Of a stretch of DNA of 47,050 bases, positions 10,565 through 23,364 are shown in pieces (positions within the stretch are counted from its first letter, which is position 1; the number at the start of each line of letters is the position of its first letter). This DNA comes from Aplysia californica (lineage: Eukaryota; Mollusca; Gastropoda; Aplysiida; Aplysiidae), in NCBI RefSeq assembly GCF_000002075.1, contig NW_004797854.1, forward strand, positions 94,464 to 141,513, given 5' to 3'. A program made the position numbers and the translations under genes. The notes under the pieces are model-generated. The model did no database searches, was not told where the DNA came from, and worked only from the letters and a program-made list of their open reading frames with translations.

Positions 10565-10665
10565 TTTTAGCTATTCTCTGGCGTCGCGCCAATCAATAGA
10601 TCTAATCTAGAAGACTAGATCAGAAGCTATTCTCCGGCGCCGCGCCGGTAAACAGTCGAACAGCT
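10565..10665. repeat. Dispersed AGCTATTCTC-GGCG-CGCGCC motifs
   Basis: Two copies of AGCTATTCTC(T/C)GGCG(T/C)CGCGCC lie here in direct orientation. Related motifs are at 8277 and 8322 (direct) and at 10300-10340 (inverted). Confidence 0.6.
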
Positions 10666-10799
10666 ATTGATCCGTGTGACATCAAGGCTTAGAGTTAGAG
10701 GCGCCTTCCTTTCGCCAACCCTTTCCATCTCTCTCTCTCTCTCTGTTCTCACATGTTCCCTCTCTTTCACACACACACTATAGCAAACACGAGGTTTTG

Positions 10800-13100
10800 T
10801 GTACAGCCTTGAGCAAGTAATGTATAAAGAGAAGTCATAAGTAGTGCCTGAAATGCCTGCATATTATGAGCTGTGTTTAAAAAAAAGACAGATTCTTTCA
10901 AATGCACTGGTGTGTCATTTCGATTATTTACCACAAAGTTGTCTTGCTGTGTAGAGCCTAGCATACAGCAACTTTTGACTCCATAGACTAGCCACGGCGT
11001 CACTTTTTGCCCGATTCTGTTACTTTTAGTTCGCGTGACTCAGCAGCCCGCCGGAGCTCCCCGGCTCGGGGTCTCGGGGTTAATGAGCCCTGAAGCGACT
11101 TTGCCAGTGTCGGTTAGGAAGTTAGCATTTTTGACTATGTTTAAAACGATATTTATAACTTCTTCCCCATCTCACATGGCAAACCATTACGCGGATGTAC
11201 TAAAAGCTCAATGTCTTGAGATTTATTCTGCGTTAGAATGGTTAATTTCTGTGCCTTAGTTTTTGTTCTAGACAAGTGTTTGTAGAGTACCCAATTTGTC
11301 CCATTTTAGTTACAAACTTATGAATAAATGATTGTTAATTTTTAAAAGGCACGACAGATCTCTCCAAAATCAGTGTTAAACTGACTACGAATATCATGTC
11401 TTTTACCATGAGAAATCTTGAATCTGCACGAGTAGAAACTGTCAAGTTGTAAGAGAAGAAAGATGCACATCTGCATTTTTTAACTAAAGATGATCAGCGT
11501 AAGCTCTGATTTTACTATTAAACAAGAGAAAGTTACTCTGCGTTTGTTCATAAATCATGCTGTGTCTGTGGCAGCCTGCATACAACTAAAAAGATGTAAT
11601 AAAGAATCTAAGCAATTAAAAAACGCACAAAACCGTGTAAATACATGGGTAGAGATAAACTTCTTGTATGGAATAAAAATAATGACAGCTAACACATTCA
11701 TTCTTAGTTTTTGTGTCGGAAATATGCGCGGACACAATTATGAATGTAAAGAAATCAGTCACATTGTGAGTTATTGCAAATGGTCATGGAAACGAAAAAT
11801 AAAGCTGGAAAAGTCTGGTGCTGATTCAGTGTCCCTGGAAAGCTAGAAAAATTATTCTTATAACCCAATTACAAGAAGTCATCCCTATTATTCAGTCAAC
11901 TTACAAAACCTAGACTTAGCGTTTTAAGAAAAGTAAGGAATTTCTGGAGTGTAACAGATGATGTTCGTGTATTAGATCTACATTGAAGATGTATTCTAGC
12001 ACTAAAATTGATTTGTACTTTTCATAGAGAAACTTTATGGTGACTTTTATAAACTTTCGAGAAAATATGCGAATATTCACGATTATATTAGACACATAAA
12101 GTTGTATTTGGAGGAATTACTTCATAGCGAATTGTGTGCCCGATGGATAAAGTTGCAAAATTACAGCTTAGATACCATCTTTTCTGAGTATCTGCACCAA
12201 TGCTATGTCGTTCATGTTCCAAAAGTTCGACAGATTTTGACAAGGCCGTTTTTTATATTGATTTTTTTTCATTCACGCTAGTCCAAAAAAAATTACAATT
12301 TAGCATTGCCGAATCCAGCGCGTCTAACGAAATAACCAGACAAGTTACAACGTCCGTTCTTTTTTGAGTCTCAAGAGCAGAAATGCATGCTTTGGGAGCA
12401 CTAAATGAGAATTACCATAAATACAAGGAAACACCTTAAATTGTACGTTGAAAAGTACCAAAAATTAAGTCGGCCCAGACCCCCGTGACCCCGACGTGAT
12501 AAGGTGCCCGGCGGGGAACCCCCGGCGGCAACTAAAATTCCACTGCCGGTGCGCCGTGTAGCGCATAATTCAGTACGAAGATCTACGTCAAGACTAGCTT
12601 GTCATTGTAATACTGAATTACTGAGGGGAAAAAAGACTGAGGTGTTTGTATCTGCGACGTTCAAGGCCCGGACCGCTAGTGCCCTCCCCCTCCCCGACAC
12701 ACACACAGTTACACGTGTGCAGGCCGCCCATCCGACTCCGACACACGCCAGAGTAGGCATGTGCGCGTGCCAACAACGCATGTGTTGGTATGAAAAAAAA
12801 GGCCGCTGATTGGTCGCATGCAATCGGCTAAGTGAATAATGGTTTACGATGCTGTTGCAATGGATGGTTTCCCTGGAATAGATAAAGTTCGTTCTGGGAG
12901 AAAAATGAGCGAAGCAACGCCTGCAGGGGCTGTTCATCCTGGAAGTGACCTCGTTGAATCCGAGCTCGCTGATTTAAGTGCTAGTTGTATCCGGGTTATT
13001 TTCATTTATTTTAAAGAAGAAAAAAAAAACGGTTATCTATCTCATCTCGTTGAATCAGAGTTTTCGTTGAATCCGAGCTCGTTGAATCCGAGTTCCACTG
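10800..13100 (+). mobile_element. pogo-like element A, 5' end eroded
   Basis: The right terminus ...CGAGTTCCACTG is followed by TA (13101-13102) and matches the terminus of element B at 31047-33777. Homology with B runs from GAGCAAGTA near 10810 through TGTGTTGGTATGA near 12780 to the end, interrupted by the 10993-12558 insertion. The left CAGT terminus was not found, so the 5' side is truncated or replaced. No transposase is encoded. Comparing A with B gives empty sites for insertions in both. Confidence 0.72.
10993..12558. mobile_element. 1.57-kb non-autonomous transposon with 4-bp TSD TAGC
   Basis: The ends are CACGGCG-TCAC (left) and its imperfect complement ending GCGCCGTG (right). Subterminal TTTTAGTT and GC-rich blocks CCCGCCGGAGCTCCCC / GGGGAACCCCCGGCGG are also inverted. 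The flanks are TAGC at 10989-10992 and 12559-12562. Element B has a single AGCGCA at the matching position, which supports a clean insertion. A 4-bp duplication with a 5' CAC end is known for Chapaev (CMC) transposons; that assignment is inference. The interior is AT-rich; two open frames (74 and 118 codons) show no recognisable domain. Confidence 0.78.
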
Positions 13101-13110
13101 TAGAAAGTAG

Positions 13111-14050
13111 AAAACACTGATTATTCTCACCTGGAGTGAGGATAAGGATATTATTAGAATGGATAGCCTTCTATTCTCACCCCGGGTGAGAATAATGACA
13201 GCCTGGTAATCTCACCTGTTTTTTCCACCTTTTTTATTTTGTTTCGGACATCCTCCGTCTTTTTATTAGGCCTACCCTGATTATTAAGGTTTATCCGCCT
13301 GGCATCGCCAGATATCTGGTGGTCGGACTGAGAACCCTGCGATATGGAGAGGATTGCTCGTTTCCACTCTCAGTTTTACCGGGAAGTTGACAGGATGCTG
13401 GCCATCTTTTCGATATCCTACAGTTTGTTGATCAATGAACTTTACGTGTAACAGCCACCAGGATGCCCATATTTTAATGTCATAGGACCCGGCCCCTGCT
13501 GTCACTGAGTGATCCAGGTGACAAAGCTCGCCTCCCTCTCTCACTTGGCTTCCTTTCTCACTCCTCTGAGTGCGCGAGGCGACTAAAATCGCCAACGGGT
13601 CAAGGCACTGCATGCCTTTGTGGATTCTGTTAGGGATAAAATGTTTATTGTGTTGTAAACAAATCCAATTCTGACATGCTTAAACTAGATCTAGATCTAT
13701 TACAAACATTATTTCATTAAACAGCTTTCAATTTAGGCTCTTGTTTTTAAAAACATACGACTCTGGCAAGTGAATTCCTTTCTGAATTGAAAAATATACA
13801 CTTGTCTAGGGTTTTTGGTGAAGGTATGATCGAAGGGTTCTCAGTCCAACCACCAGATATCTGGAGACGCTTGGTGGAAAAACGCGTGTGAGAATAATAA
13901 TTAGGGTAGGCCTAATAAAAAGACGGAGAATGCCCGAATCAAAATAAAAAGGGCGGAAACGAAAAAAACCTTGTGAGAATACTAGGCTGTCGTTACTGAG
14001 AATAATATCCATTTTATCCTCACCCCAGGTGAGAATAATCACAGTGTTTT
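13111..14050. mobile_element. Foldback element, about 200-bp inverted arms
   Basis: AAAACACTG-GATTATTCTCACC at 13111 is mirrored by the complement ending CAGTGTTTT at 14050. Pairing continues inward through GACAGCCT, TCCGTCTTTTTATTAGG and AGATATCTGGTGGT. The CTATTCTCACCCCGGGTGAG mini-palindrome (13171-13194) is the same as in the 5.6-6.9 kb foldback. The left end lies 10 bp from element A. No open frame of substance was seen. Confidence 0.72.
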
Positions 14051-16105
14051 AGCAAGAGGTGGGTTTCAGTTTCTGGGGGACTTGCCCCTTTGACCTAATG
14101 AAAGTATGGGGAATTTCATAGGGCCTGAATTTTTCCAAAATTTGCTGTTTTTTTGCATTTAGGTTTGATACCTCTCACTTGCTGCACATCAAACATCATA
14201 TTCGGCACCTGTCAAGTAATTATTTAGAACAAGAAGTAATCATCGGTGGAGCCAAAACTCACTCTCCACAGTTATCGTTGAGGCCAAACTGGATTATCCC
14301 ATTATTGTTAAATGATAAAATGATTGTCATGTAAGCAACACACTTGCTTACGAAGTTGTACTTCTAGATCATAAGGCTAATGAGAGCAGGCCACTGATAC
14401 CAGTCTACTTCTACTAAAATGTTACTTTGACTTTGAGAAGATGATAGAATTTGGATAATTGGTACTTATAAGATAATAATTAATTTAAATTTATATGTTG
14501 AAAACTGTACAACAGTGCCACAGTGTCATAATATTAGACCTCGTATGATCATTTTGATAGTTATAAAATAGGCCTATTATATAATTTGTTTGTAGGACGA
14601 TACATTGCCATTAAAAAAAATAACTTCATAGTCCTACTCACTGAAGTCTCGCTATCTCATTTCTTGAACTTAAAATGTTCAAAAATATTCAGATTAAGAT
14701 ACACTAGAAACTGAAAAAACTGAAAACTGCTGGTGATCGGCTTGATTTCAATTTCATACGAAAAATACCAGTTTGGTCCCATAATTGTGTGAATTTCAGG
14801 ACACAATATAATACATTCCAAGTGTAGCAGATAGCTTTCTACTTCTTCTAAGCCGTGATTGTACACCTTATTGACAAGACAGAGTAAAAAAAAAGAATTG
14901 TTTTTGGGATCAGGAAATAGGTGTACTAGTGTCCCCAGTTCATCATAGGTGTGTGTTGTGGAAGGGGGGGGGGGCATTCAGTCGCAAGCTTTGGAGAGAA
15001 ATGAGTCCCGTGAGTCAGAACATTTGTCTTTACAGTACAGTGTTGTCCGCCTAATAGCAATCCCCCTGGGAAGCAAGCCTTGGTTGCTCTTAGTATTCTT
15101 AGGCTGAGGTTGCTGCTAACAAAATTTTCCAAAGGGGGTAATCTGCAATATTTACAATCTGCTCAACATTTCCCTCCCCCCTTTTCACACACACACCCAC
15201 AAACGTACTACATACCCAGCAGAAGTCTTAATATCAAGATACAGTGATGTTAGAAAGTGTAAATTGTAGACACAAGCAGAGTAGTGGCTGTGGTTCCACC
15301 TGAGTTCAAGTGAACAGATTCTCGATCATAGACTGGTAATGACTTAAATGTTGAGCACGGTAGCTAAGACTCCTCTCTCCCCACCCCTAGCCTGGAGACT
15401 CTTGAAGGGAGACAGTTCTAGGCGAGAGAATGTGAACTGAGCCCCTGAACTCTATGAACTTTTAGTTTATTTTTCTGGCTGGAGAAGGTGTTGTAGTTCT
15501 AGAGAGAATGGGTGCACATGTACGTTGAAATTTTAGGCATCAGTATATTGTTTCTGAATCATCCCCCCCAAAAATTTGTCAATTTATAACAACACGGGGT
15601 GCTGTCAAAGAATCAGGTTGGTGTTTAAGGCTGTTATTTAAGGAAAATTCTGTTACAAGCTTAGGTTGATGTGAGGCAGAGGTTACTCTTATATCTGGGC
15701 TGCTGTTCAGTGGACACTGTTGTATTTCAAATGACATTCTCCCCTAATACCTAGGAGATAGTAAGAATATAGTAAGTAATGCCTCTCTGAAAGTGCAAAG
15801 GTGTGAAATCTGTCTTTTGGATCAGTTGTGGTGGAAGTGTCTTGTTATTTCTATTATAGATGGCTGATGTGATTTTCTTTTTTAAGATTTCAAGTTCACT
15901 CTGCTTCTTCAAGCCCTAACAAAAAGTAAACATTGTACGTTCTCAAAATGCTGAGAGGTATCTTCTATGGCTTCTTGTTACTGTCAGAACATTTCTTGGC
16001 ATATAGGAACGTTTTAATGGATATCTTCTATAAATTCAAGAAATCAAAAAGCATTCAATTTTTTTTTTCCAATAATATTATTTTTCGTAAACCTTTTTTT
16101 CACAG
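14051..16105. other. Upstream region of HSPBP1; no coding exon recognised
   Basis: Mostly AT-rich unique sequence with a short G run (14966-14975). It may hold a non-coding first exon of the HSPBP1 gene, because a strong acceptor (pyrimidine run then CACAG) ends at 16105, but no first exon could be pointed to. Confidence 0.45.
16090..16105 (+). promoter_or_regulatory. Possible 3' splice site of a 5'-UTR intron
   Basis: A run of T residues followed by CACAG ends at 16105, 115 bp before the start codon. If used, it would place the HSPBP1 promoter further upstream. Confidence 0.4.
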
Positions 16106-16170
16106 CACATAGTGCCAAAAGTTCAACTTAACACATCAGAACAGACTGTGCAAGTGCCAATACAAGCTTC

Positions 16171-16178
16171 TATAAATA
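16171..16178 (+). promoter_or_regulatory. TATA-box-like TATAAATA upstream of HSPBP1
   Basis: TATAAATA lies 43 bp before the start codon. Initiation about 30 bp downstream would leave a leader of only about 20 nt. It competes with the upstream-intron model given for the acceptor at 16105. Confidence 0.35.
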
Positions 16179-16220
16179 GTGTTCTTTGGTTGAGTGTTAC
16201 GGATCTTCACAGTCATCACC

Positions 16221-16352
16221 ATGTCTGACGGAAACGAAGCTCCGAATCCCAGACCTGCAAAAGACCTGAAAGGCCTTCTCAGATTTTGTATGGAAGCAAC
16301 ACGTCGAGAAGATGCACAAGGTTCAGAGATTATTGAGCCTATGACTGAGGAT
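16221..16352 (+). CDS. HSPBP1: HSPBP1 coding exon 1
   Basis: Encodes residues 1-44, from MSDGNEAPNPRPAKD to EPMTED. The donor is GAT|GTAAGT, phase 0. Confidence 0.9.
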
Positions 16353-19300
16353 GTAAGTCATTAAATCCCCTTTTTTTATTGCTACTTAAGATCGTTGTGC
16401 TTCATAAGACAATCTGCATTTTTATTGCTGATAGTTCTTATTATAAATTTATGTCAAGTATGGCATTTAATTGGAAGTAAAAATTCTGTGCTCAAAAGAA
16501 TTTCTAATCCTATAATACCTTTTGATGCTTGTGTCTGATGTCTTAAGTGTTAAATCACAGCTTTGATGTAACATGTCTCTGACCTCAGTAGTAAATTTTA
16601 GTGACCGTATCCTCATCCTGAAGAATGTATCATCAAGTCTGGACTATGTTTCTGTCTGTTAGAAGGTCTGAACAGTTCTGTCATGTAAAGGTTTAGTGAC
16701 TTCATGTAGAATTTCATGCTGTTTATTCAGCCTTTATGTTATGGGGGGAGATATAGGATTCTGTCAGCTCATGTTTTATTCTTTAGTTTCATTTTCTCCT
16801 TTCTTCAGTTTGATTCCCTTTGTACTTCTTCCTTTTTTTTAGACTAGACTATTTTTATTTTGTTAAAATTAATCATTCGTTTAGCTGGTGATTGTATTTT
16901 CATCTAAAACTAGGGATGTGAGAAAAAACAACAATAGACTTAACACATTGACTTTTTCTTGTCAGCATTAAAAAAACAACAACCTTACATTCTTTTTTCT
17001 AAAGCGGAAGAAATGGCTTGAAGAGGCCTTTATTCAGATGTCAGTCAGCCCTGTGGAAAGAATGTCCATATGTGTGTCAGTGATTGAGAATGCAGAAATT
17101 GACACTGAAGAAGGCACTGAACAACAGATTAAGGCACTCGATGAACTGCAAGACTGGGCTGAGGATGTGGACATTGCTGGAGGTACAGTCTATTATGTCA
17201 CAAGCGCCAAAGTCTTTTTTTTTTTTTTTAAAGTTTTGAGTTTTGAGAAAAGCAAGGAAATAACAAAACAGAACAAAACTATATCTTAAGATGCTTCTTG
17301 GCGTCTTTATTTGAATAACTTACTTTGGGTGGAAACCCCCAGACATTGATTTGGGTAATTGTGGAATTAGGTTGACACCAATCACCAGTTGGGTAATACG
17401 ATTTATATTTTCTTTCTTTTTGTTCTTTCATTCTGTTGAAGTTTGCGGATTTATAGAATTGTTAATGTTACATTTTGTTCCTGCTTGAAACATTTACAAA
17501 GTTTGTGAAGTTCAATTTAATTTATTGATGCAACTGCTGAGGAGCAAACTAATCTGATGCCTTTTTATAGACAATTCATCAGCAACATTATATCAAACTT
17601 ATATGCTGTCTTTTAGGGTTTTTTGCTGAGGTTTATACTTTTGCAAAAATTCCTTAATTGAATTTTTTTGCTAACCCCCCCCCCCCCCCCCCCCCAGTTG
17701 TGTACCTTAAGCCTTTTGCTCGCAGTGTGTGCAAATTTATGGTGACATCTCTGTTGGCATGTGAAACTTTTTTACAATGTGATGTTTAGAAGGGCAGTAA
17801 ACTTGCACTAAAGCAAATGAAAGTTACCGTTTGAAGTATTTTCATTTCTGCTGCTTGTGACTTTTACTGCTAGTTGTGTGTTTGTTCCTACCTCTTGTGA
17901 CTCAACATAATTATCTTTTCTTTTCATGTAAGATTTATTTTTTCCTTTTGTTCTCAACAGACTTTATAAAAATAAATGGATTGCGAATAGTACCGGGCCT
18001 TCTTGCAAGTGAAGTCAGTGACTTAAGGTGGAATTGTCTGGAACTGTTGGCTAATCTGTCTCAAAACAATCCCACTGGGCAGACTGCTGTCCTCAGCCTA
18101 CACCTCATGCCTGCCATCCTTCTGATGATTGACACTGATCCAAACCCCACGGTTAGGGTGAAGGCTCTCTATGCATTGTCTTGTAAGTCACTGACATGTC
18201 CCTTTTTAATTAGGATTTGAGTTTGAACTTAGAAATGACCTCTTGATCCTAACAAACCAGAGCCACGCAAAATATGACCATCCCCCGCCAGGGCAGTTCT
18301 ACTGACTGAAGGGTCTTTAGGCCATTCCCAAAGGGGGAGATTAACATGTTCTAATGCACAGTAGAATTGTAAATGGGCTGATTTATCAATGTCTTGCTCT
18401 TACTGTGCTGGAACAACACATGGGAAACTGCTGCTTTTTCTTTCCTCATCCTTACTAACGTCATTTTCCTCTACTTCTCTTGAGTGTTTGTCACTCTCTT
18501 GTGAACTGCCACTTCCAGGGTGCCTTGATAGTCGAAGCAGACTTTGGGCTGTTGAGGCTAAAGAGGTAAGCAGAGTAAGCCTGATTCCCCGTTTGGACTT
18601 TTTTGTGTAGCGTAAAACGGCCTCGCGGGCACTGGCGGCCTTCCGAGCGCATGGTATCAGGGTAATTCAGATAGCTGTTTCCTTGCTCTTTCGCTATAAA
18701 ACACCAAGTGCTGAACACCTTGTAAAAGTTCAGCTTTTCCTCATTTCAATGGTGTAAGTTGTTTATGTCCGATTATCATGGGTCTCAACTCAGAATTTTT
18801 AAAAAGGAGGAACTTTCCACGTGATCGCAACAGAAGCCCATTTTCACGAGACACCCACTATTATTATACTGTGGGACCCTAGAATGTTGAAATAAAAACC
18901 ATCAATTTATCAAAGCAAGGTTATTTCATACCAGTTTGAGGGTTTGGAAGATAATTTCAAGTAAGAGTCACTTACCAAATATTTACAATCTTGATTACGT
19001 ACAGAAAGCGGAGGCCCACTGTGGTCTTGTGCGAGTTATTTATATTTTATCTTCATAATATTCGCCTGCATATATAAACTATATGAAAATGAATTTTGTT
19101 TTGAGCCTGGGAAAAGGCCTAGAACCAGAATATCGACTGTTATGAACCAGTCTTGGTGTAATGATTCATATAATAAACGTGAAAGACAAAATTAATGCTC
19201 AAACTCAAAGTAGAGTAATAACTTGAATAGCTCAAGTAAACCTATTCAGTGTGAGATGTGTAAAAACTGTGGGAGGGCAAGATGCAGTGACGCTGAAAAT

Positions 19301-22300
19301 ATGCGAATCTTGAACAAAAAGCTAAAATATACTTTTTATAGAGACATAATTTACTCTCACCCATCCAATGAAACGTGAACACTTAGGCCCCTGCCCTAAG
19401 TTCATTAACACGCTTACAACAAGTAGTTATGGCGGATCCCGATTATACACAAGGCATGCACTAACGCGCACTTTACTTTGCAGAGAGCTGTAGTAGTAAT
19501 CAAAATTCTAAATATTAAAATTTGCTTCCATTTTCTTTTTCTTTCCTCTGGTGTTGCGTCCAGCCCTCCCCCCATCCCCGAGTGTATCTTTAAAAAAAAA
19601 AAAAATCTCCCCCCATTCCTGAGTCCTGTACTTCACAGCGCTCAGAACACGAGCAGGTTCATTGACCGGTCACAATGACGAGCCCGACAAGACGCTTGTA
19701 TAACTTTCTTTTCTTTTTTTTTTTGCCCCCCACAAGCGACAGCACAGTGACGAACATTATTTTCATGGCGAATGTTACAAATGTTGCGTATTTACACTTT
19801 TACAGACAAATTTCTGAGATCTTGATTTTCCGGTCGAGCCTCGGTGTCACATACAATTCCACTTGCCGCCATAGCCACCTGTTCGCGTGAAATGTACTCT
19901 CAGACCGGGCAAAGCCGAATTAATATCACAATCGCGACCGACAAAAATGAACTTAAAGACGTTATCGGATTTGGTTTTCAAATAATATTCGAGATCTTTT
20001 ATGTATTTTCCCGCGTTTCGGTGATTTTTTTCAAATTCCCGAGGCCTGGCAGTCACTCTGCTTCCAGCAACTCTCTTTCTGATATACCCGCTGTCGCGGT
20101 AGCAGAGTTTAGCGGAGGAAATGGCGGTAGTGGAAATCCGCTACATAGCGGAATATTGAGACTCATGGATTATTAGGAGCTGGAGAATTGCCGTGGAAAG
20201 CGAAGCCCCTGGTGGTCAGCCAGTTAAAAAATTGAGACGCGTACATTCAAATGCTTCGCGGAAAGATAGATGATTAAGTACTGTCTTTTCATTGGCAGAG
20301 AACTGTAGAGCTTTGGACAGGCTTTCGCGTGGTATATTTTTGGCCTTTGGCGTTTAACTAGAGAGCCTTGAAAAACATTGTCAAAGTTTTCAAAGATCAT
20401 TTTTTACACGAAATATGTAAAATACAGGCTCAAAAAAGGATCCAATAGAAAGATCAGTTTATTTTCTATTAGAATAAAGTAGTCGGCTTGGAATTATTTT
20501 CACATCTTTCCTTCCGCGAAACTCGGAAAGCATGTGACCCCCCCACACGGGGAGCATTCAGAATACTACAGTACGGGGCCGACTCGTTCGCTACGGGGGG
20601 GTCGGTGGGTTGCCGGCCGGGTCAACCCTTGGTGTTTTTGTCGAAATAACGACAGATCATCATGTTTGAGGCGATAAAATACTGATTTGTAGTGATCTTA
20701 CAGTCTTACAGTCTTGAAAAAATAAGTCTCCATATCTATGTTATAGGGATTGTACTCTGTTAATGTGGAGATGGTTGGTGCATTTGGTACTCTTTTATAA
20801 TTTGTCAAAGATGAGGTTGCAGCCAGTGAGTAACTTTAACAAATTTTATCAAATTTTAAACAGCTATCATTTGCTTAAAAACTGACTGAGAGGTTAAAGA
20901 ATGGTATCAAAATTCTCAGGAGATATAGGCCTTTCATATGGAACAGATAGATTTGGCATACAGCTACTTTGAAAGTAAATTTAGTTTCTGGTACCTACTC
21001 TGTTGACATCAACCCCTTGGCGCTCATATGACCTTATGCAGTTGCGAGCACTGTAATACCTTACTAAAACAACAAACAAAATATGACCCGTGTTATATAT
21101 ACACTGTGGCTTCTTCCATCGTCTTTCCACTTAAGTGGTAGCCCTCGCTTTGCTGAGTTTTCCCTGAGAATGACTTGGATTTTGTGTTCATAATTTGCCT
21201 TGAACAAACGAAGCATTCTATGACTTTAAGTTCTTGCACGATCATGAATATATAATCTTGTAATTGTTTTAAGAGCAAAGGAAAGTAGATTTATAGGTTA
21301 AATGCTGATCTATACTTGTATTCATGTGTGATTTTTCTGACTTTTTGTTCTTCCATCTTTGCAAGTGACTTCTCTCACTTTTTTTGTAGTCTCGGGTGTG
21401 ACCCCTTTTCTGCTCTTATTTGATTTTATAACTGGATTTTTTAATACATTATTTGTTGATCTCCGTTAGTCTTCAATTTCAGGTTTGATTGTTCATTTGC
21501 TTTGAAAATACAAATGTTGACCCATGAAGGGATCACCCCTTTCTGAACTGATCAGTCACACCTGTTTTTCGAATACCCAAACCCACCTGGTCTCAAGTAG
21601 CAACTCTGTCTTTTCTCACAATGCCAGGTAAACCAATTACAGAAGAAATTGTCCCAAACAACCACCCGTTGTCAAGTAGAAAATGGTGTCTTAGACAGCT
21701 GGAAATCTTGGTCAGTGTATTATAATTTTTAAAAAACACTTTGGGGTCACTTGGCCAGGCTAGAGAAGTCTATTGCAGTCACTCTCCTGGCTGGGTGACC
21801 AGATGGGGTATTTTGTAGTGTTGGCTGTGTGACTACAAAGTGTTACGGCAGAATGGGAAGTGGTCATTTGTACTAGTGATTGTCTTAGACATAATAGCAG
21901 GTTCGACTGTTGTTCCACTCTCTGCATGCCATGAGGCTGAAAGGCATGAGCAGTAAGACAGCCAGATACAAGACGAGGCTTTCAACTCTAGGGTCTTCAA
22001 AATATTATTTGAAGGTCGATTTAATATTATTTCCGTGAATTTTACGATGGTGCTCTGTTTGAAATAATGCTGTACCTGGTCTTTGGGTTCAGGTTTGGTG
22101 AGGAGCAACACGGAGGCACAAGGCAGGCTCAAAGCTCTCGACGGCCTCAGTGTTCTTGTGAGGGCACTCAGCAGTGAGGAAGAGAAGATTCGCATCAAAG
22201 CAACTTTCTTGATATCTTCCATGTGCGGCCACGATCCTTCTTTTAAAGGTATGCTGTTGTTTTACTCAAAGCAACTTTCTTGATATCTTCCATGTGTGGC

Positions 22301-23298
22301 CACGATCCTTCTTTTAAAAGTATGTTGTTGTTTTACTCCTGAAAAAGCTCTTCAGCACCAAGGACGACCTTTGATTTGTAGAACTGTTCTTCGCTAAAAT
22401 ATGTTTTTAACATATTCTTTACATTAAGACTGAAATTGTTAGAATGTGAATGGAACTATATTTTTGTGCTTAAATCATAGGTGGTCAGCATGGTGCTTTT
22501 TCTTTTTCTGTTTCTCTATTTTGCTACTTTTCTAGCTTTTTGTTGAGTCAGGCTAAAAAAGATGTGACTGAATCTTGGCTTTAGTCATAGATAGCAGACT
22601 GATCAGATAATATTCCGTTGCCCAGTCTCTATATCTGAATGGTTTTTCGAACTTATCAATAAAACCACGAAAGAATTTGAGAGGAAAATACGGTCTGGCA
22701 CGCTTATATTATAGCGAACATGCACATTGTGAAACATTGGCATAGTAAACTCATTTTTAGGTTTTTAGGTCCTGAATTATTTCTAATACAGTCGAGCATG
22801 GGTTACTCACACGTTTGGGATTGACAAATGTATTTGACACATACATAATTCAGATTAACCAATAATGAAAACTTTAATGGATATCAGTCTGGGAATGGCA
22901 AATTGTACTAGCTAAACGTGATTTTTAGTTTTCCGTGTTCGTGTTATGTGTGCCTAACGATACATGTTTATTCTGTGTATTCAAAACACGCACATAAGTA
23001 AATTCGTACATGACAAAAAGATTTCTGCATCCCACTGATTTTGTTAAGTGCGTTCGAGATTGTAGCTGCATCTGTAATTTTTATTTGTGTAACCACATGA
23101 TGTAATGGTTTATGACATTATTGACTGGCCATGTCTTTTGATTGTAAGACAGTCTTTGTGTTTGATGTTCAGATTACAGGTGTTTTTTTTTACATCTTGC
23201 TTTGGGAAACTTGATATAATGAATTTATAAATATGTTCCCTAACTAGCCCCCATCCCTTGTACACACTCATGCATGCACACATACATACACACTCAAA

Positions 23299-23364
<66 letters not shown>

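Noticed and set aside
11490-11846. 118-codon open frame inside the TAGC-flanked element as a transposase
   Set aside because: No catalytic motif or known fold is visible, and it is far too short for a transposase.
17183-17289. Read-through of HSPBP1 exon 2 as an alternative C-terminus
   Set aside because: A good donor is present and the continuation is Phe/Lys low complexity with no family match.
18389-18610. Open frame in HSPBP1 intron 3 as an extra exon
   Set aside because: Exons 3 and 4 already join in frame with family-conserved sequence (YALSCLVR), leaving no room for it.
22268-22338. A separate alternative exon
   Set aside because: It is a tandem copy of the end of exon 4 with no acceptor of its own and a weakened donor.
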